Assembly: GCF_022549695.1 (NCBI RefSeq)
Contig: NZ_JAKZGS010000001.1
Location: forward strand, 1-64,000
Reading direction: 5' to 3'
Origin: Belliella calami
GTDB lineage: Bacteria; Bacteroidota; Bacteroidia; Cytophagales; Cyclobacteriaceae
DNA: 64,000 bases
Below are positions 36,601 through 44,521 of this stretch, piece by piece; within the stretch, counting starts at the first letter, position 1; the number at the start of each line of letters is the position of its first letter. The notes under the pieces are model-generated. The model saw only the letters and a program-made list of their open reading frames with translations. It did not search any database and was not told the origin of the DNA. The position numbers and the translations under genes were made by a program.

Positions 36601-36999
36601 TCAATTTGTCACATTTTTCCTCCAATTTGGATCGTAAGACAACCTTCCTACCGCATACAAATACAATACTTTGGAATATCTCAACATCACTGGGATCAAT
36701 ACTATATTTGCAGTCAATACAGTAGCGACATAAACCCAAACATCGGGATCATCGAAGAAAAAATTTAATATAATCAAAACATTCACTACCAACGCCACCG
36801 AAAACGCATAACTTATATACATTGCTCCATAGAAAAAATCTGGCTCAGGAGTCAATACTGCATTGCAAACTGGGCATTTTTGATGGATCTCTGATAGTTT
36901 TCTATAACTTAATATTGAAGTTGGAAAAATACTACCTTCTCTACATCTTGGGCAATTTCCGTTTAGTATGGCCTTGGTTAGGCTTTTTTTGTTTTCCAT
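36601..36999 (-). CDS. DUF983 membrane protein with zinc-ribbon-like cysteines
   Basis: The 132-residue protein has two CxxC pairs near the N-terminus, NCPRC (C16, C19) and KCPVC (C42, C45), likely binding one zinc. PEPDFFYGAMYISYAFSVAL and two hydrophobic helices follow, which is the DUF983 arrangement. Function unknown. In other bacteria the family is often found near respiratory or membrane genes, but here the neighbours are not informative. Confidence 0.88.
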   Translation of the reverse strand: MENKKSLTKAILNGNCPRCREGSIFPTSILSYRKLSEIHQKCPVCNAVLTPEPDFFYGAMYISYAFSVALVVNVLIILNFFFDDPDVWVYVATVLTANIVLIPVMLRYSKVLYLYAVGRLSYDPNWRKNVTN

Positions 37000-37020
37000 T
37001 TATTGGGATGAATCGAACTG

Positions 37021-37028
37021 CAAATATA
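37021..37028 (-). promoter_or_regulatory. -7 box of the DUF983 gene
   Basis: TATATTTG on the minus strand is an exact match; the leader is about 17 bases. No -33 element. Confidence 0.5.
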
Positions 37029-37389
37029 CAAAATCCAAATTTAGGCTAGGTGGGTATTTCAGATAAAAGCCAAAAATAACTGCGCAAACAGCCAGTATTC
37101 AAAGAAATAAATGTCGATTTTTACAATAATTTCAATTGTTTAATTTAACAACTGAACTCATTCCCTGTCATCCTGAATTATATTTTATTGAATTATTCTC
37201 CCATCATGGCTGTTACCAATAGACAGGAAAGCTCTAATAATCAATAATTTGATTTGAATCCTGAAAAAAAAATTATACTATTAAGGTTTAAAGTCCGTTG
37301 TGAATGAAGTTTATACGGAATTAGATCTAGTAAAAAATCTAAATTAAGTCCAACTTAGAATCACATCAAAAACAGAAAATTTTCTGCTT
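37029..37389. other. Divergent non-coding stretch
   Basis: AT-rich with no clear promoter for the plus-strand gene at 37390 and no repeat or structured RNA recognised. Confidence 0.4.
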
Positions 37390-38088
37390 ATGCTTTTACA
37401 AACCCTCACCATTACTTTCATCCTATTCATTGGGATTTTTCCAAATCCTAATTACACCGAATCCAATAAATCTTCCTCCTCAAGCTTATCGAACACCAGT
37501 CGAATTTCTGAAATTTACGAACAATTATACAGTGTAAATGAAAATGTCCCTTCAGAAGAAGTACTTACTTTGGCTCTACAAGGTTGGATCAAATTGAATG
37601 GTGAGCTCAAATCAAAATTGTTGACTGTTATTGATTTTAGCATGCCGTCCACTGAAAAGAGGCTTTGGATCATAAACCCCGAAACCGGTGAAGTTCTTTT
37701 AAATTCTGTAGTTTCCCACGGAAGAAATTCCGGAGGATTGATTGCAAATGCATTCTCCAATCAACCCGAATCCTTCAAAAGCAGTTTAGGATTTTATAAA
37801 ACTGCCGAAACTTATGCTGGAAAGCACGGATATTCCCTGAGACTAGATGGTTTGGAAATTGGATTTAATGACCAAGCAAGAAACCGTGCCATAGTAATTC
37901 ATGGAGCTGATTATGCCAGAGAAGAATTTGCTGCTTCTGTAGGCCGATTGGGTAGAAGTCTCGGATGTCCCGCGCTTCCAACAGAGCTATCTACACAAGC
38001 AATCAACCTGATCAAAGATGGGTCATTGTTGTTCATATTCGCCAATGACCCTCAATATTTGAATAAGTCTAGTTTAATTCAGGCTTGA
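37390..38088 (+). CDS. Murein L,D-transpeptidase catalytic-domain protein (YkuD_2 type)
   Basis: The 232-residue secreted protein has an N-terminal hydrophobic signal, a Ser-rich stretch and the YkuD_2 domain. The catalytic signature is His171 (VIHGADYA) and Cys193 (RSLGCPAL). Such domains belong to the L,D-transpeptidase superfamily acting on peptidoglycan in the periplasm; many YkuD_2 proteins may be hydrolases or sensors rather than cross-linkers. It ends tail to tail with a larger L,D-transpeptidase, sharing 15 bases. The opposite orientation means separate promoters. Confidence 0.9.
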   Translation: MLLQTLTITFILFIGIFPNPNYTESNKSSSSSLSNTSRISEIYEQLYSVNENVPSEEVLTLALQGWIKLNGELKSKLLTVIDFSMPSTEKRLWIINPETGEVLLNSVVSHGRNSGGLIANAFSNQPESFKSSLGFYKTAETYAGKHGYSLRLDGLEIGFNDQARNRAIVIHGADYAREEFAASVGRLGRSLGCPALPTELSTQAINLIKDGSLLFIFANDPQYLNKSSLIQA

Positions 38089-39747
38089 TGTATAATTTTT
38101 GTTTGTATTTCTGAGCGAACTCAAAAGTGCCGAATCCCTATCATATACATCTGATCTAAAGTTGGATTTACCATCTTCATTTGCCCAAAATGTCATGTAA
38201 ATCAGGACTACTGGTATTTTTCTATCAAGGTCAACTACCATTTCCTCGTCTTGATCCATGGCCTCTTTGATTTTTTCATCATCCCAAGATTTGTCATCCA
38301 ATAGTATCTTGGCAAATTGATCTGGATTTTGGATTCTAATGCACCCATGACTCAACGCACGCGACTCCAAATCAAATAGGCTTCTTGCAGGAGTATCATG
38401 AATGTATATATTGTATTCATTTGGAAACATGAATTTTACCAAGCCCAAAGAGTTGTCTCCCCCAGGCTTTTGTCTAATCCTATATGGAAAGTTCTCAGTA
38501 TCTTTGTTCCAATTTATTGAGTTCACTTTTACTGTTTCTCCGGCCCCAGTGATTACTTCCATCTTTTTGTCTGTCAAATAATTTTTATTTTTTTGAATAG
38601 AAGGTATTATTTCTTCGTTGGTAATCGATTCAGGAATGTTCCAATATGGACTGAAAACAATGTAACTCATCGGAGCTGTAAATGTCGGTGATTCATTGTA
38701 TTCCTTTCCCACTATTACTTTAGCAGTAAAGACAGTGTCTGATTTTTTCAAATAATCTAATTGGTAATTAGCAATATTGACCAAAACCATCTCTTGGTCC
38801 CATTCCATTTTTGGCATCCATCTCAATCTTTCCATATTGATGGAAGCAATATCTATCAGATTCTGTGGAGAATTGTTTAAAAATTCAGCTACTCTAGCTC
38901 CAATCACACCGTCTGGATTCATACCATTCGAATTTTGGTATTCCTTTAGCCCCTTGTACATCGTAGAATCGAAGTATGTAGGTTCTTCAAAATCATAATC
39001 GCTGACAAAACCCCAAAACATCAATCTTTGCCTCAGCACAGGAATGGCATTGTGATTTTCCCCAACTTTTACAGCTCCTTTCACATTTTCAAAACTCCAA
39101 GCAAGTGTGTCATTCTTTTGAATTTCATAAAGACCTTTCAAGGCTTCCCTCCCATTTTTATACATATCCAATTCTGGATAAATGTCTAAAAAAACCTCTT
39201 CAACAGCTTTTCCACTTGCTATTTGATCCAAAAAGGATGAGAAATCCATTTCTTTTTTTTCCAAATCAAATTTCCAGTTGGGATCCAAGGTAGAAGGATC
39301 TACTTTACCATTTGCGAGGTCATTGGCTAGTTTGAAAAAACCATCGGTAATCAAAAGTTCAATTTTTACTTTTTGATCTTTAGATAGGTTATTAAACTTT
39401 AGTTCTTCTTCAATGGAGTTTGAAGATACCTCATATAATTGAGGCAGATTATAATCATCAGGCTGTAAGCCATCAAATTTGGAATCTACGATCTGGGAGA
39501 TCATTTCTTCTCCTGATTTTGAAAGCTTGCCGTTAAAAAACCATATTTCAAGATAATCTCTGTCCAAATAAAAATCTTGGATTTCTTTGAAAGATTTTGA
39601 TTGAGCCAGTGTCCCGCTTTCATCTCCTGATAAGCTTATACGGAGCTCATCAGTAAAATCTGTCCTCCTCTGATTGAAGTACCAATACAACCCAATCCCT
39701 AAGACCAAAACTAAACCAATTGCAATTGAAATATTTTTATTATTCAT
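38074..39747 (-). CDS. L,D-transpeptidase, YcbB/LdtD-like
   Basis: The 557-residue protein is anchored by one N-terminal membrane helix (IAIGLVLVLGIGLYWYF). Then come a scaffold domain, a peptidoglycan-binding-like segment (VLRQRLMFWGF, LKEYQNSNGMNPDGVIG) and a catalytic YkuD domain. The active site is the Cys469 motif ALSHGCIRIQNP, with the upstream NIYIHDTPARSLF histidine. A capping subdomain between strands is longer than in small YkuD enzymes, as in YcbB. It forms 3-3 cross-links in the periplasm. No terminator is visible because it overlaps the convergent YkuD_2 gene. Confidence 0.92.
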   Translation of the reverse strand: MNNKNISIAIGLVLVLGIGLYWYFNQRRTDFTDELRISLSGDESGTLAQSKSFKEIQDFYLDRDYLEIWFFNGKLSKSGEEMISQIVDSKFDGLQPDDYNLPQLYEVSSNSIEEELKFNNLSKDQKVKIELLITDGFFKLANDLANGKVDPSTLDPNWKFDLEKKEMDFSSFLDQIASGKAVEEVFLDIYPELDMYKNGREALKGLYEIQKNDTLAWSFENVKGAVKVGENHNAIPVLRQRLMFWGFVSDYDFEEPTYFDSTMYKGLKEYQNSNGMNPDGVIGARVAEFLNNSPQNLIDIASINMERLRWMPKMEWDQEMVLVNIANYQLDYLKKSDTVFTAKVIVGKEYNESPTFTAPMSYIVFSPYWNIPESITNEEIIPSIQKNKNYLTDKKMEVITGAGETVKVNSINWNKDTENFPYRIRQKPGGDNSLGLVKFMFPNEYNIYIHDTPARSLFDLESRALSHGCIRIQNPDQFAKILLDDKSWDDEKIKEAMDQDEEMVVDLDRKIPVVLIYMTFWANEDGKSNFRSDVYDRDSALLSSLRNTNKNYTSSLN

Positions 39748-40044
39748 AAATAGAATTTTGTACCGATCTTAATATATCAATTTCCATACTTGCAAAATCA
39801 GAACAAGAAACAGAGAAACATAACCCTTATATTCAGAACATTAGCAATATTGATTATGAAAAACAACATGCCATCTCAATTCAAGTTGAGTTCAATTTTT
39901 CCCAACTTGGGGAGATTACTATTTTCCTATCGATTTATAAACCACAACAAGGTTAGTTGTGATCCCATATTATATCCTTTCTAGATTGACGGCGATTTAC
40001 CTACATTGATTTACATTCATACATAATGGTATACATAAAAAACT
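39748..40044. other. Divergent non-coding stretch
   Basis: AT-rich. A 64-codon open frame on the plus strand has no recognisable features and is not called. Confidence 0.4.
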
Positions 40045-40052
40045 TATATTTG
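40045..40052 (+). promoter_or_regulatory. -7 box touching the start codon of the next gene
   Basis: TATATTTG is an exact match and ends only 4 bases before the ATG at 40057, so a transcript from it would be nearly leaderless. Confidence 0.4.
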
Positions 40053-40056
40053 TGCT

Positions 40057-40431
40057 ATGTTTAGAAAGTTGCATAAAAATCTACTGATCAAATGGGTGAA
40101 TTACCTTTTGATTATAAATTTTATCAATTTAACAGCAAATTTTTATTTTGGGACAAACTCCCTTTCTGCAGAGTCATACTATTCAGACCCAATAGATACT
40201 TTGGCAGAAATTATAGTTGAATATATTTTTGAAATGGATGACGAGATTATTCCTGATACTGAAGTCCCAAATGAAAAAAGAAAAATTCCTGATATTAAAT
40301 TGGCATTTTCACAGTTTCAATTTGTGCACAATGTGCATTCAACAATCGTTAGCGATGACTGGGTGAACAACCAATACTTCAAAACACTGGGAATGACTTA
40401 TGAAGTCAATTCTCCTCCTCCAGAAGTTTAA
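40057..40431 (+). CDS. Small secreted or membrane-anchored protein of unknown function
   Basis: The 124-residue protein has a basic, hydrophobic N-terminus (MFRKLHKNLLIKWVNYLLII) that could be a signal or anchor. The mature part is acidic with no recognised motif (DTLAEIIVEYIFEMDDEIIP) and ends in SPPPEV. It lies 103 bases upstream of the HAEPLYID-family gene on the same strand and may be its partner. I do not recognise the family; the gene is supported by the -7 box, its signal-like start and lack of competing frames. Confidence 0.6.
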   Translation: MFRKLHKNLLIKWVNYLLIINFINLTANFYFGTNSLSAESYYSDPIDTLAEIIVEYIFEMDDEIIPDTEVPNEKRKIPDIKLAFSQFQFVHNVHSTIVSDDWVNNQYFKTLGMTYEVNSPPPEV

Positions 40432-40534
40432 GTTACTTTTTCAACACTTTTTCAGGCTAAAGTCTGAAAAAGAAAAAAATGCTTTTGAAAAAAAGCAAAT
40501 AATACTATTTATATATCAGATTAAATTTCAAATC

Positions 40535-41434
40535 ATGAAAAATATTTCAAAAGGCATAATGCTATGCCTTTTACTTTGCATCACCAAAATTGCCTATTCA
40601 CAAGTATCAGAGGCAGAAAGTGCAAAACAAGAAAGAGTTGAATTAGACAGTATTTTCCTTGCAGAATTTGAAGAAACCAAAGCTACGCAAAAAGCAAAAG
40701 TACTACATGCAGAGCCACTTTACATCGATTTAATTAGAGATCTTGGAGCAAGGAAAGGTGAAAAGGAATGGAATGTGGGAGCTGGAATGACAGACAAAAG
40801 AGGCTTTGATGAGTACGAGCTTTTGGTAGAATATGAGTGGGCACCGATCGACAGACTTGGTTTTGAAGTGGAGCTTCCTGTTACTATATTTTCTACGAGA
40901 GGAGATTTGTCTCAAAATTTAGAAAGACCTTCCAATCGGATAGAATCACTCAAATTAGCTACACAATGGTCTTTTTTGGTGTCTGAAAAAGCAAGAACAT
41001 CTTTAGCAGTTGGATACATTCATGAATTTGAGTTTGTAGATCTCAACAAAATGGGAAGAGGTGAGATTTTCAATGGCAATGTATTCAATCCTTTTTTTGT
41101 TGCTGCCAAAAGATGGGGAAGTAATTACCATACATTGATCTATACAGGCCCTAGGTTTGTCAAGGAATTCAATCATAGCGCTAAATTCGCATATGAAATA
41201 CACACCAATTTCCACTATATGATTCCTGGCACGCGGAATTTTATAGGTTTGGAATTTAACAAAGAACTTCACCAAAATGAATTCATTGGTGTTTTACGTC
41301 CCCAAATGCGGGTAGGCTTAGCAGAAAATCTAATGGTAGGCATTGTAACCGGGATTCCTGTCAGTGGAGCTGACAAGAGCATGAGTTCATTTATTCGAAT
41401 CATCTATGAACCTGGTTTTAAAACATTTCATTAG
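40535..41434 (+). CDS. HAEPLYID-family outer-membrane protein
   Basis: The ATG at 40535 gives a clear signal peptide (GIMLCLLLCITKIAYSQ). The mature chain contains HAEPLYIDLIRDLGARKG, the motif that names this Bacteroidota family, followed by EWNVGAGMTDKRGFDEYELL and many alternating beta-strand segments consistent with an outer-membrane barrel of about 280 residues. A longer frame from 40400 lies in the upstream gene's tail and is rejected. The function is not established; family members may be involved in envelope transport. A copy of the dispersed repeat begins 17 bases after the stop. Confidence 0.8.
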   Translation: MKNISKGIMLCLLLCITKIAYSQVSEAESAKQERVELDSIFLAEFEETKATQKAKVLHAEPLYIDLIRDLGARKGEKEWNVGAGMTDKRGFDEYELLVEYEWAPIDRLGFEVELPVTIFSTRGDLSQNLERPSNRIESLKLATQWSFLVSEKARTSLAVGYIHEFEFVDLNKMGRGEIFNGNVFNPFFVAAKRWGSNYHTLIYTGPRFVKEFNHSAKFAYEIHTNFHYMIPGTRNFIGLEFNKELHQNEFIGVLRPQMRVGLAENLMVGIVTGIPVSGADKSMSSFIRIIYEPGFKTFH

Positions 41435-41450
41435 TGTATTGAATAATATG

Positions 41451-41598
41451 TGTATCCGCTTACTTGCACGTAGCCAATCAATAGAATGTCTGCTAAATGA
41501 TTTGAGGTTCTGTTGCCTGTCGACAGTTGTCCGGTTGATAAGAATCAGCAAAACAAAAAACCTCGTCTGAGCCAACGTGTAACATTGCGGATGCTCAT
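41451..41598. repeat. Dispersed intergenic repeat, copy B
   Basis: Imperfect match to 10461-10620 in the same orientation, with AGCCAATCAATAGAATG, ATGATTTGAGGTT, GACAGTTGTC and ATTGCGGATGCTCA in the same order and spacing. It contains the palindromic core CTGTCGACAG. Both copies lie in intergenic DNA. Confidence 0.8.
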
Positions 41599-41738
41599 AT
41601 TAAAAACCATTTTTTTTGAATAACAATTGAATTTCTTTGACTTCAATAAAAATTATTAATCAATTAATCATTGCGATTTGTAATTTTATAGTATAAGTTA
41701 AAAACCTTTCATTGATTTTTTTACCTTTATCGGATAAT

Positions 41739-42983
41739 ATGAAATCTATGAATTTAATCAATCCAAGAAAATCCTTAGAATCTAAAGAAGGAGTTGTAGA
41801 AATAAAAAATTATATCAATAAAATAAAGCTGATAAAAAACCTCTATTCGAAGGGGAACAATACTGCTGGTGAAATTTGTAATGAAGTTGGAATCAGTTTG
41901 CCCACAGTCAATTCCTTGTTGACAGACTTGATTAAATCTGGAGAAGTGATCAAAGATGGAAGAGCGCAATCCCAAGGTGGAAGAAAGCCTGACCTTTACA
42001 GGCTTTCGGACGATTCTTTCTATATAATATCTGTAGATATCAACAAATTCAATGTTACAGCAGCTATATATGGAAGCAATAACAAAGCTGTAACTGAGCC
42101 AAAATCTCTCAAGATCAAACTCAACAATGAAATTGTGACATTTGAAAGAATCTGTACATTTTTAGAGGATGTCATCAGAGAGTCCAATTTAAAGGATGAA
42201 AAGATCATTGCTGTTGGAATATCAATGCCTGGAATGATTGATTCAATTCACGGAATCAACCATACATATCTCAATTTTGGCAAATTGGATTTGGTTGCAA
42301 ATTTTGAACAAAGGCTAGGAAAGAAAGTGTTTTTGGAAAATGATGCAAGGGCGATGACGCTTGCTGAATTCAAGTTTGGCCACAACGAAGACTACAAAAA
42401 TGTTTTGGGGATATTTATAGGTTGGGGTATCGGACTCGGTATTATGATTGATGGAAAAATATACCAAGGAGCCTCAGGTTTTGCGGGTGAGTTTAGCCAC
42501 TCCCCTATCTTTGATTCTTCCGATATCACTTGCACATGCGGCAAAAAAGGATGCTTGGATTCAATCGCTTCAGGAACAGCTATCGTTCGAAAAGCCAAAG
42601 AAGCTGTGCTGACTGACATGGAATCCATCATGGCAAGAATGGCAAAAGACAGTGAAATCACTCCGGAATTAGTAGTGAATGCAGCTTTAGATGGTGACCA
42701 AAGAGCAATTACGATTTTGAGTCAAGTAGGACTTGATCTTGGAAGGGGAATTTCAATTTTGATCCAATTGCTAAATCCAAAATTAATCATCCTAGGAGGA
42801 ATAGTAGCTGAAGCTAAACACTATCTCACCACCCCTATCCAACAAGCATTGAACATTTATAGTATGGCTAAGTCTAGAGAAAACACAGAAATCACATTAT
42901 ACAAATTAGGCCGTGAAGTTGGACTATTGGGTGGTGTAGCAGTGGTAAATGAAAAAATCTTTGAAGATATTATTCAATCCTAA
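41739..42983 (+). CDS. ROK-family transcriptional regulator (NagC/XylR type)
   Basis: The ATG at 41739 gives about 414 residues. There is an N-terminal winged helix-turn-helix (AGEICNEVGISLPTVNSLLT) and a ROK sugar-kinase-like domain: ISVDINKFNVTAAIY, ISMPGMID, LENDARAMTLAE and the zinc motif CTCGKKGCLDSIASG. Such proteins usually repress sugar-use genes and respond to a sugar or its phosphate; they may also retain kinase activity. An upstream TTG at 41712 is rejected; a near-consensus box (TACCTTTA, 41722-41729) sits between them. No sugar operon is in the window. It ends tail to tail with a LacI-type regulator (14-base overlap). Confidence 0.9.
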   Translation: MKSMNLINPRKSLESKEGVVEIKNYINKIKLIKNLYSKGNNTAGEICNEVGISLPTVNSLLTDLIKSGEVIKDGRAQSQGGRKPDLYRLSDDSFYIISVDINKFNVTAAIYGSNNKAVTEPKSLKIKLNNEIVTFERICTFLEDVIRESNLKDEKIIAVGISMPGMIDSIHGINHTYLNFGKLDLVANFEQRLGKKVFLENDARAMTLAEFKFGHNEDYKNVLGIFIGWGIGLGIMIDGKIYQGASGFAGEFSHSPIFDSSDITCTCGKKGCLDSIASGTAIVRKAKEAVLTDMESIMARMAKDSEITPELVVNAALDGDQRAITILSQVGLDLGRGISILIQLLNPKLIILGGIVAEAKHYLTTPIQQALNIYSMAKSRENTEITLYKLGREVGLLGGVAVVNEKIFEDIIQS

Positions 42984-43995
42984 AAGTGGATTTTCTCTGA
43001 ATAAACTTATTAGGCAACACGACTTTGTTATTTTGGATTGCTTCCAAATCAGAAAGTTGATGCAGAATCCCTTCCATCAAACGCTCTGCGATCAATTCGA
43101 TGGGCTGTGCAATTGCAGAAATACTTGGCTGATACAACCCAAAGAAAAAATGATCGTCGAATGACAAAACTTGGTAATCTTCAGGAATTTGTTTTCCCAT
43201 TTTCCTAAATGCCTGTAACCCTTCAAATGCCAAGTAGTTAGTAGCAAAAAACACTGCATCAATATCCTTGTGCATGTGTAGAAAATCCATAATCTGATCA
43301 CCCACAAATGCTTCGGATGGGGTATGAAAAGGCTCTTCAAAGACCAAAGGTCTATAACCATGTACCACAATTGCTTTCTGATACCCTGACAATCTATCTT
43401 TCATTTGGGTTTGGTTCGATTCTACTGTGACAAAAGCTATTCTCTTACAGCCATTCAATATCAAATGTTCTGTACCATCATAACAACTCTTTTCATTTTC
43501 TACAATTACGTGGCTACATTCCAAGGATGGAATCCATCTATCAAATAGAATTACACCAAAGTTTTCTGAAATAAGGCTTTTGATTTCAGACTCCAATCCT
43601 AAAGTTGGTGTGATTATAAAACCATCTACATTTCTATTTTTGAATGTTGTTATCAGTTCTATAGCCTTTTCTGTGTCGTTTTCGGTGCTGCAATAGATTA
43701 TTTTATAACCATTTCTATACGCCTTTTCTTCTATCAACCTGGCAATGTTGGAAAAAAACGAATTCGATATATCTTCCACCATGAAAACAATCACTTTAGA
43801 TTTACCAGACCTTAAGCTTTGAGCCAAATGATTTGGCCTATAACCCACTTTGGCAACATAATCCTCCACCAATTTAGTCATAGACTCACTGATCCTCTTC
43901 TCCTTGGACTTGCCATTGATAATAAAAGAAACTGTCGTGATCGAAATCCCAAGCGCTTTGGCAATATCCTTAATTGAAATCTTCTTGTTTGTCAT
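42970..43995 (-). CDS. LacI-family transcriptional regulator
   Basis: It begins MTNKKISIKDIAKALGISIT with the LacI-type helix-turn-helix and hinge helix (VGYRPNHLAQSLRSGKS), followed by a periplasmic-binding-protein-like effector domain (VIVFMVEDISNSFFSNIARL, GVILFDRWIP, FATNYLAFEGLQAFRKMGKQ). The ATG at 43995 is preferred to a TTG at 44013, since the -7 box at 44022 puts the transcript start near 44017. The effector is probably a sugar, unknown here. Two sugar-type regulators facing each other may share a regulon, but no target gene is adjacent. Confidence 0.92.
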   Translation of the reverse strand: MTNKKISIKDIAKALGISITTVSFIINGKSKEKRISESMTKLVEDYVAKVGYRPNHLAQSLRSGKSKVIVFMVEDISNSFFSNIARLIEEKAYRNGYKIIYCSTENDTEKAIELITTFKNRNVDGFIITPTLGLESEIKSLISENFGVILFDRWIPSLECSHVIVENEKSCYDGTEHLILNGCKRIAFVTVESNQTQMKDRLSGYQKAIVVHGYRPLVFEEPFHTPSEAFVGDQIMDFLHMHKDIDAVFFATNYLAFEGLQAFRKMGKQIPEDYQVLSFDDHFFFGLYQPSISAIAQPIELIAERLMEGILHQLSDLEAIQNNKVVLPNKFIQRKSTFRIE

Positions 43996-44021
43996 CGTTT
44001 TTAAGCTTCTCAAAATCTAAG

Positions 44022-44029
44022 CAAATCTA
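44022..44029 (-). promoter_or_regulatory. -7 box of the LacI-type gene
   Basis: TAGATTTG on the minus strand is exact; the leader is about 22 bases. A TTG lies 15 bases upstream, shorter than the usual spacing. Confidence 0.5.
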
Positions 44030-44053
44030 ATACTAATTACTATTCAAGTGATC

Positions 44054-44440
44054 ACTAATTCAACTCTTCTGGGTGATAAGGTGACTAAGTTAATTAGGTG
44101 ATTAGTTAATTGAGTCAATTGGGGGATTAGTTAATTGAGGGGTTAGTATAATAAGTACCGACTTGAAAACACTATTCACTGGTCAACTTTTCACTGATCA
44201 CAAATCTACTATTCACTAATCCACTAATCACTATTCAACTAATCCACTAATCACTAATTCAACTCTACTGGGAGATAAGTTAATTGTGTTAATTGTGTGA
44301 TTAGTTAATTAAGTCACGACTTAAAAATACTTTTCACTGATCAACTTTTCACTGATCCCTATTCAACAAATCCACTATCCACTGATCCACTAATAACTAA
44401 TTCAACTAATCACTATTCAACTAATCCACTAATCCTTAAA
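44054..44440. repeat. Degenerate low-complexity repeat region, two copies of about 199 bp
   Basis: A block starting ACTAATTCAACTCT at 44054 recurs at 44253, with the same order of sub-blocks in each: GGGNGATAAG, TTAATTNNGTGATTAGTTAATT, GACTTNAAAA, CACTGRTCAACTTTTCACTGATC, then many CTAATCACT / CTATTCA / AATCCACT words. The CTAATCACT words and the AGTGATTAG-type words are complementary, so parts can fold back. Non-coding. Confidence 0.75.
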
Positions 44441-44460
44441 CTCAAAGTTTTCTTCAACAA

Positions 44461-44492
44461 AAAAAGAAGACTGCTTTCACAGTCTTCTTTTT
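44461..44492 (-). terminator. Intrinsic terminator of glnN
   Basis: Perfect 13-bp stem AAAAAGAAGACTG (44461-44473) / CAGTCTTCTTTTT (44480-44492) with a 6-base loop, lying 29 bases after the glnN stop. The T-run is present on both strands. Confidence 0.88.
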
Positions 44493-44521
44493 CTAAAGTA
44501 ATCTAAGTAGTAGTTACATTC

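Noticed and set aside
39790-39984. 64-codon plus-strand frame between the L,D-transpeptidase and the small secreted protein
   Set aside because: No promoter, no recognisable sequence, composition as expected for chance in AT-rich DNA.
40448-40471. Terminator between the small gene and the HAEPLYID gene
   Set aside because: The TTTTTCAG/CTGAAAAA stem is weak and is followed by A residues on the plus strand, not T.
44054-44440. CRISPR or iteron-type origin
   Set aside because: The words are degenerate and irregularly spaced, with no replication gene, DnaA-box cluster or spacer structure nearby.
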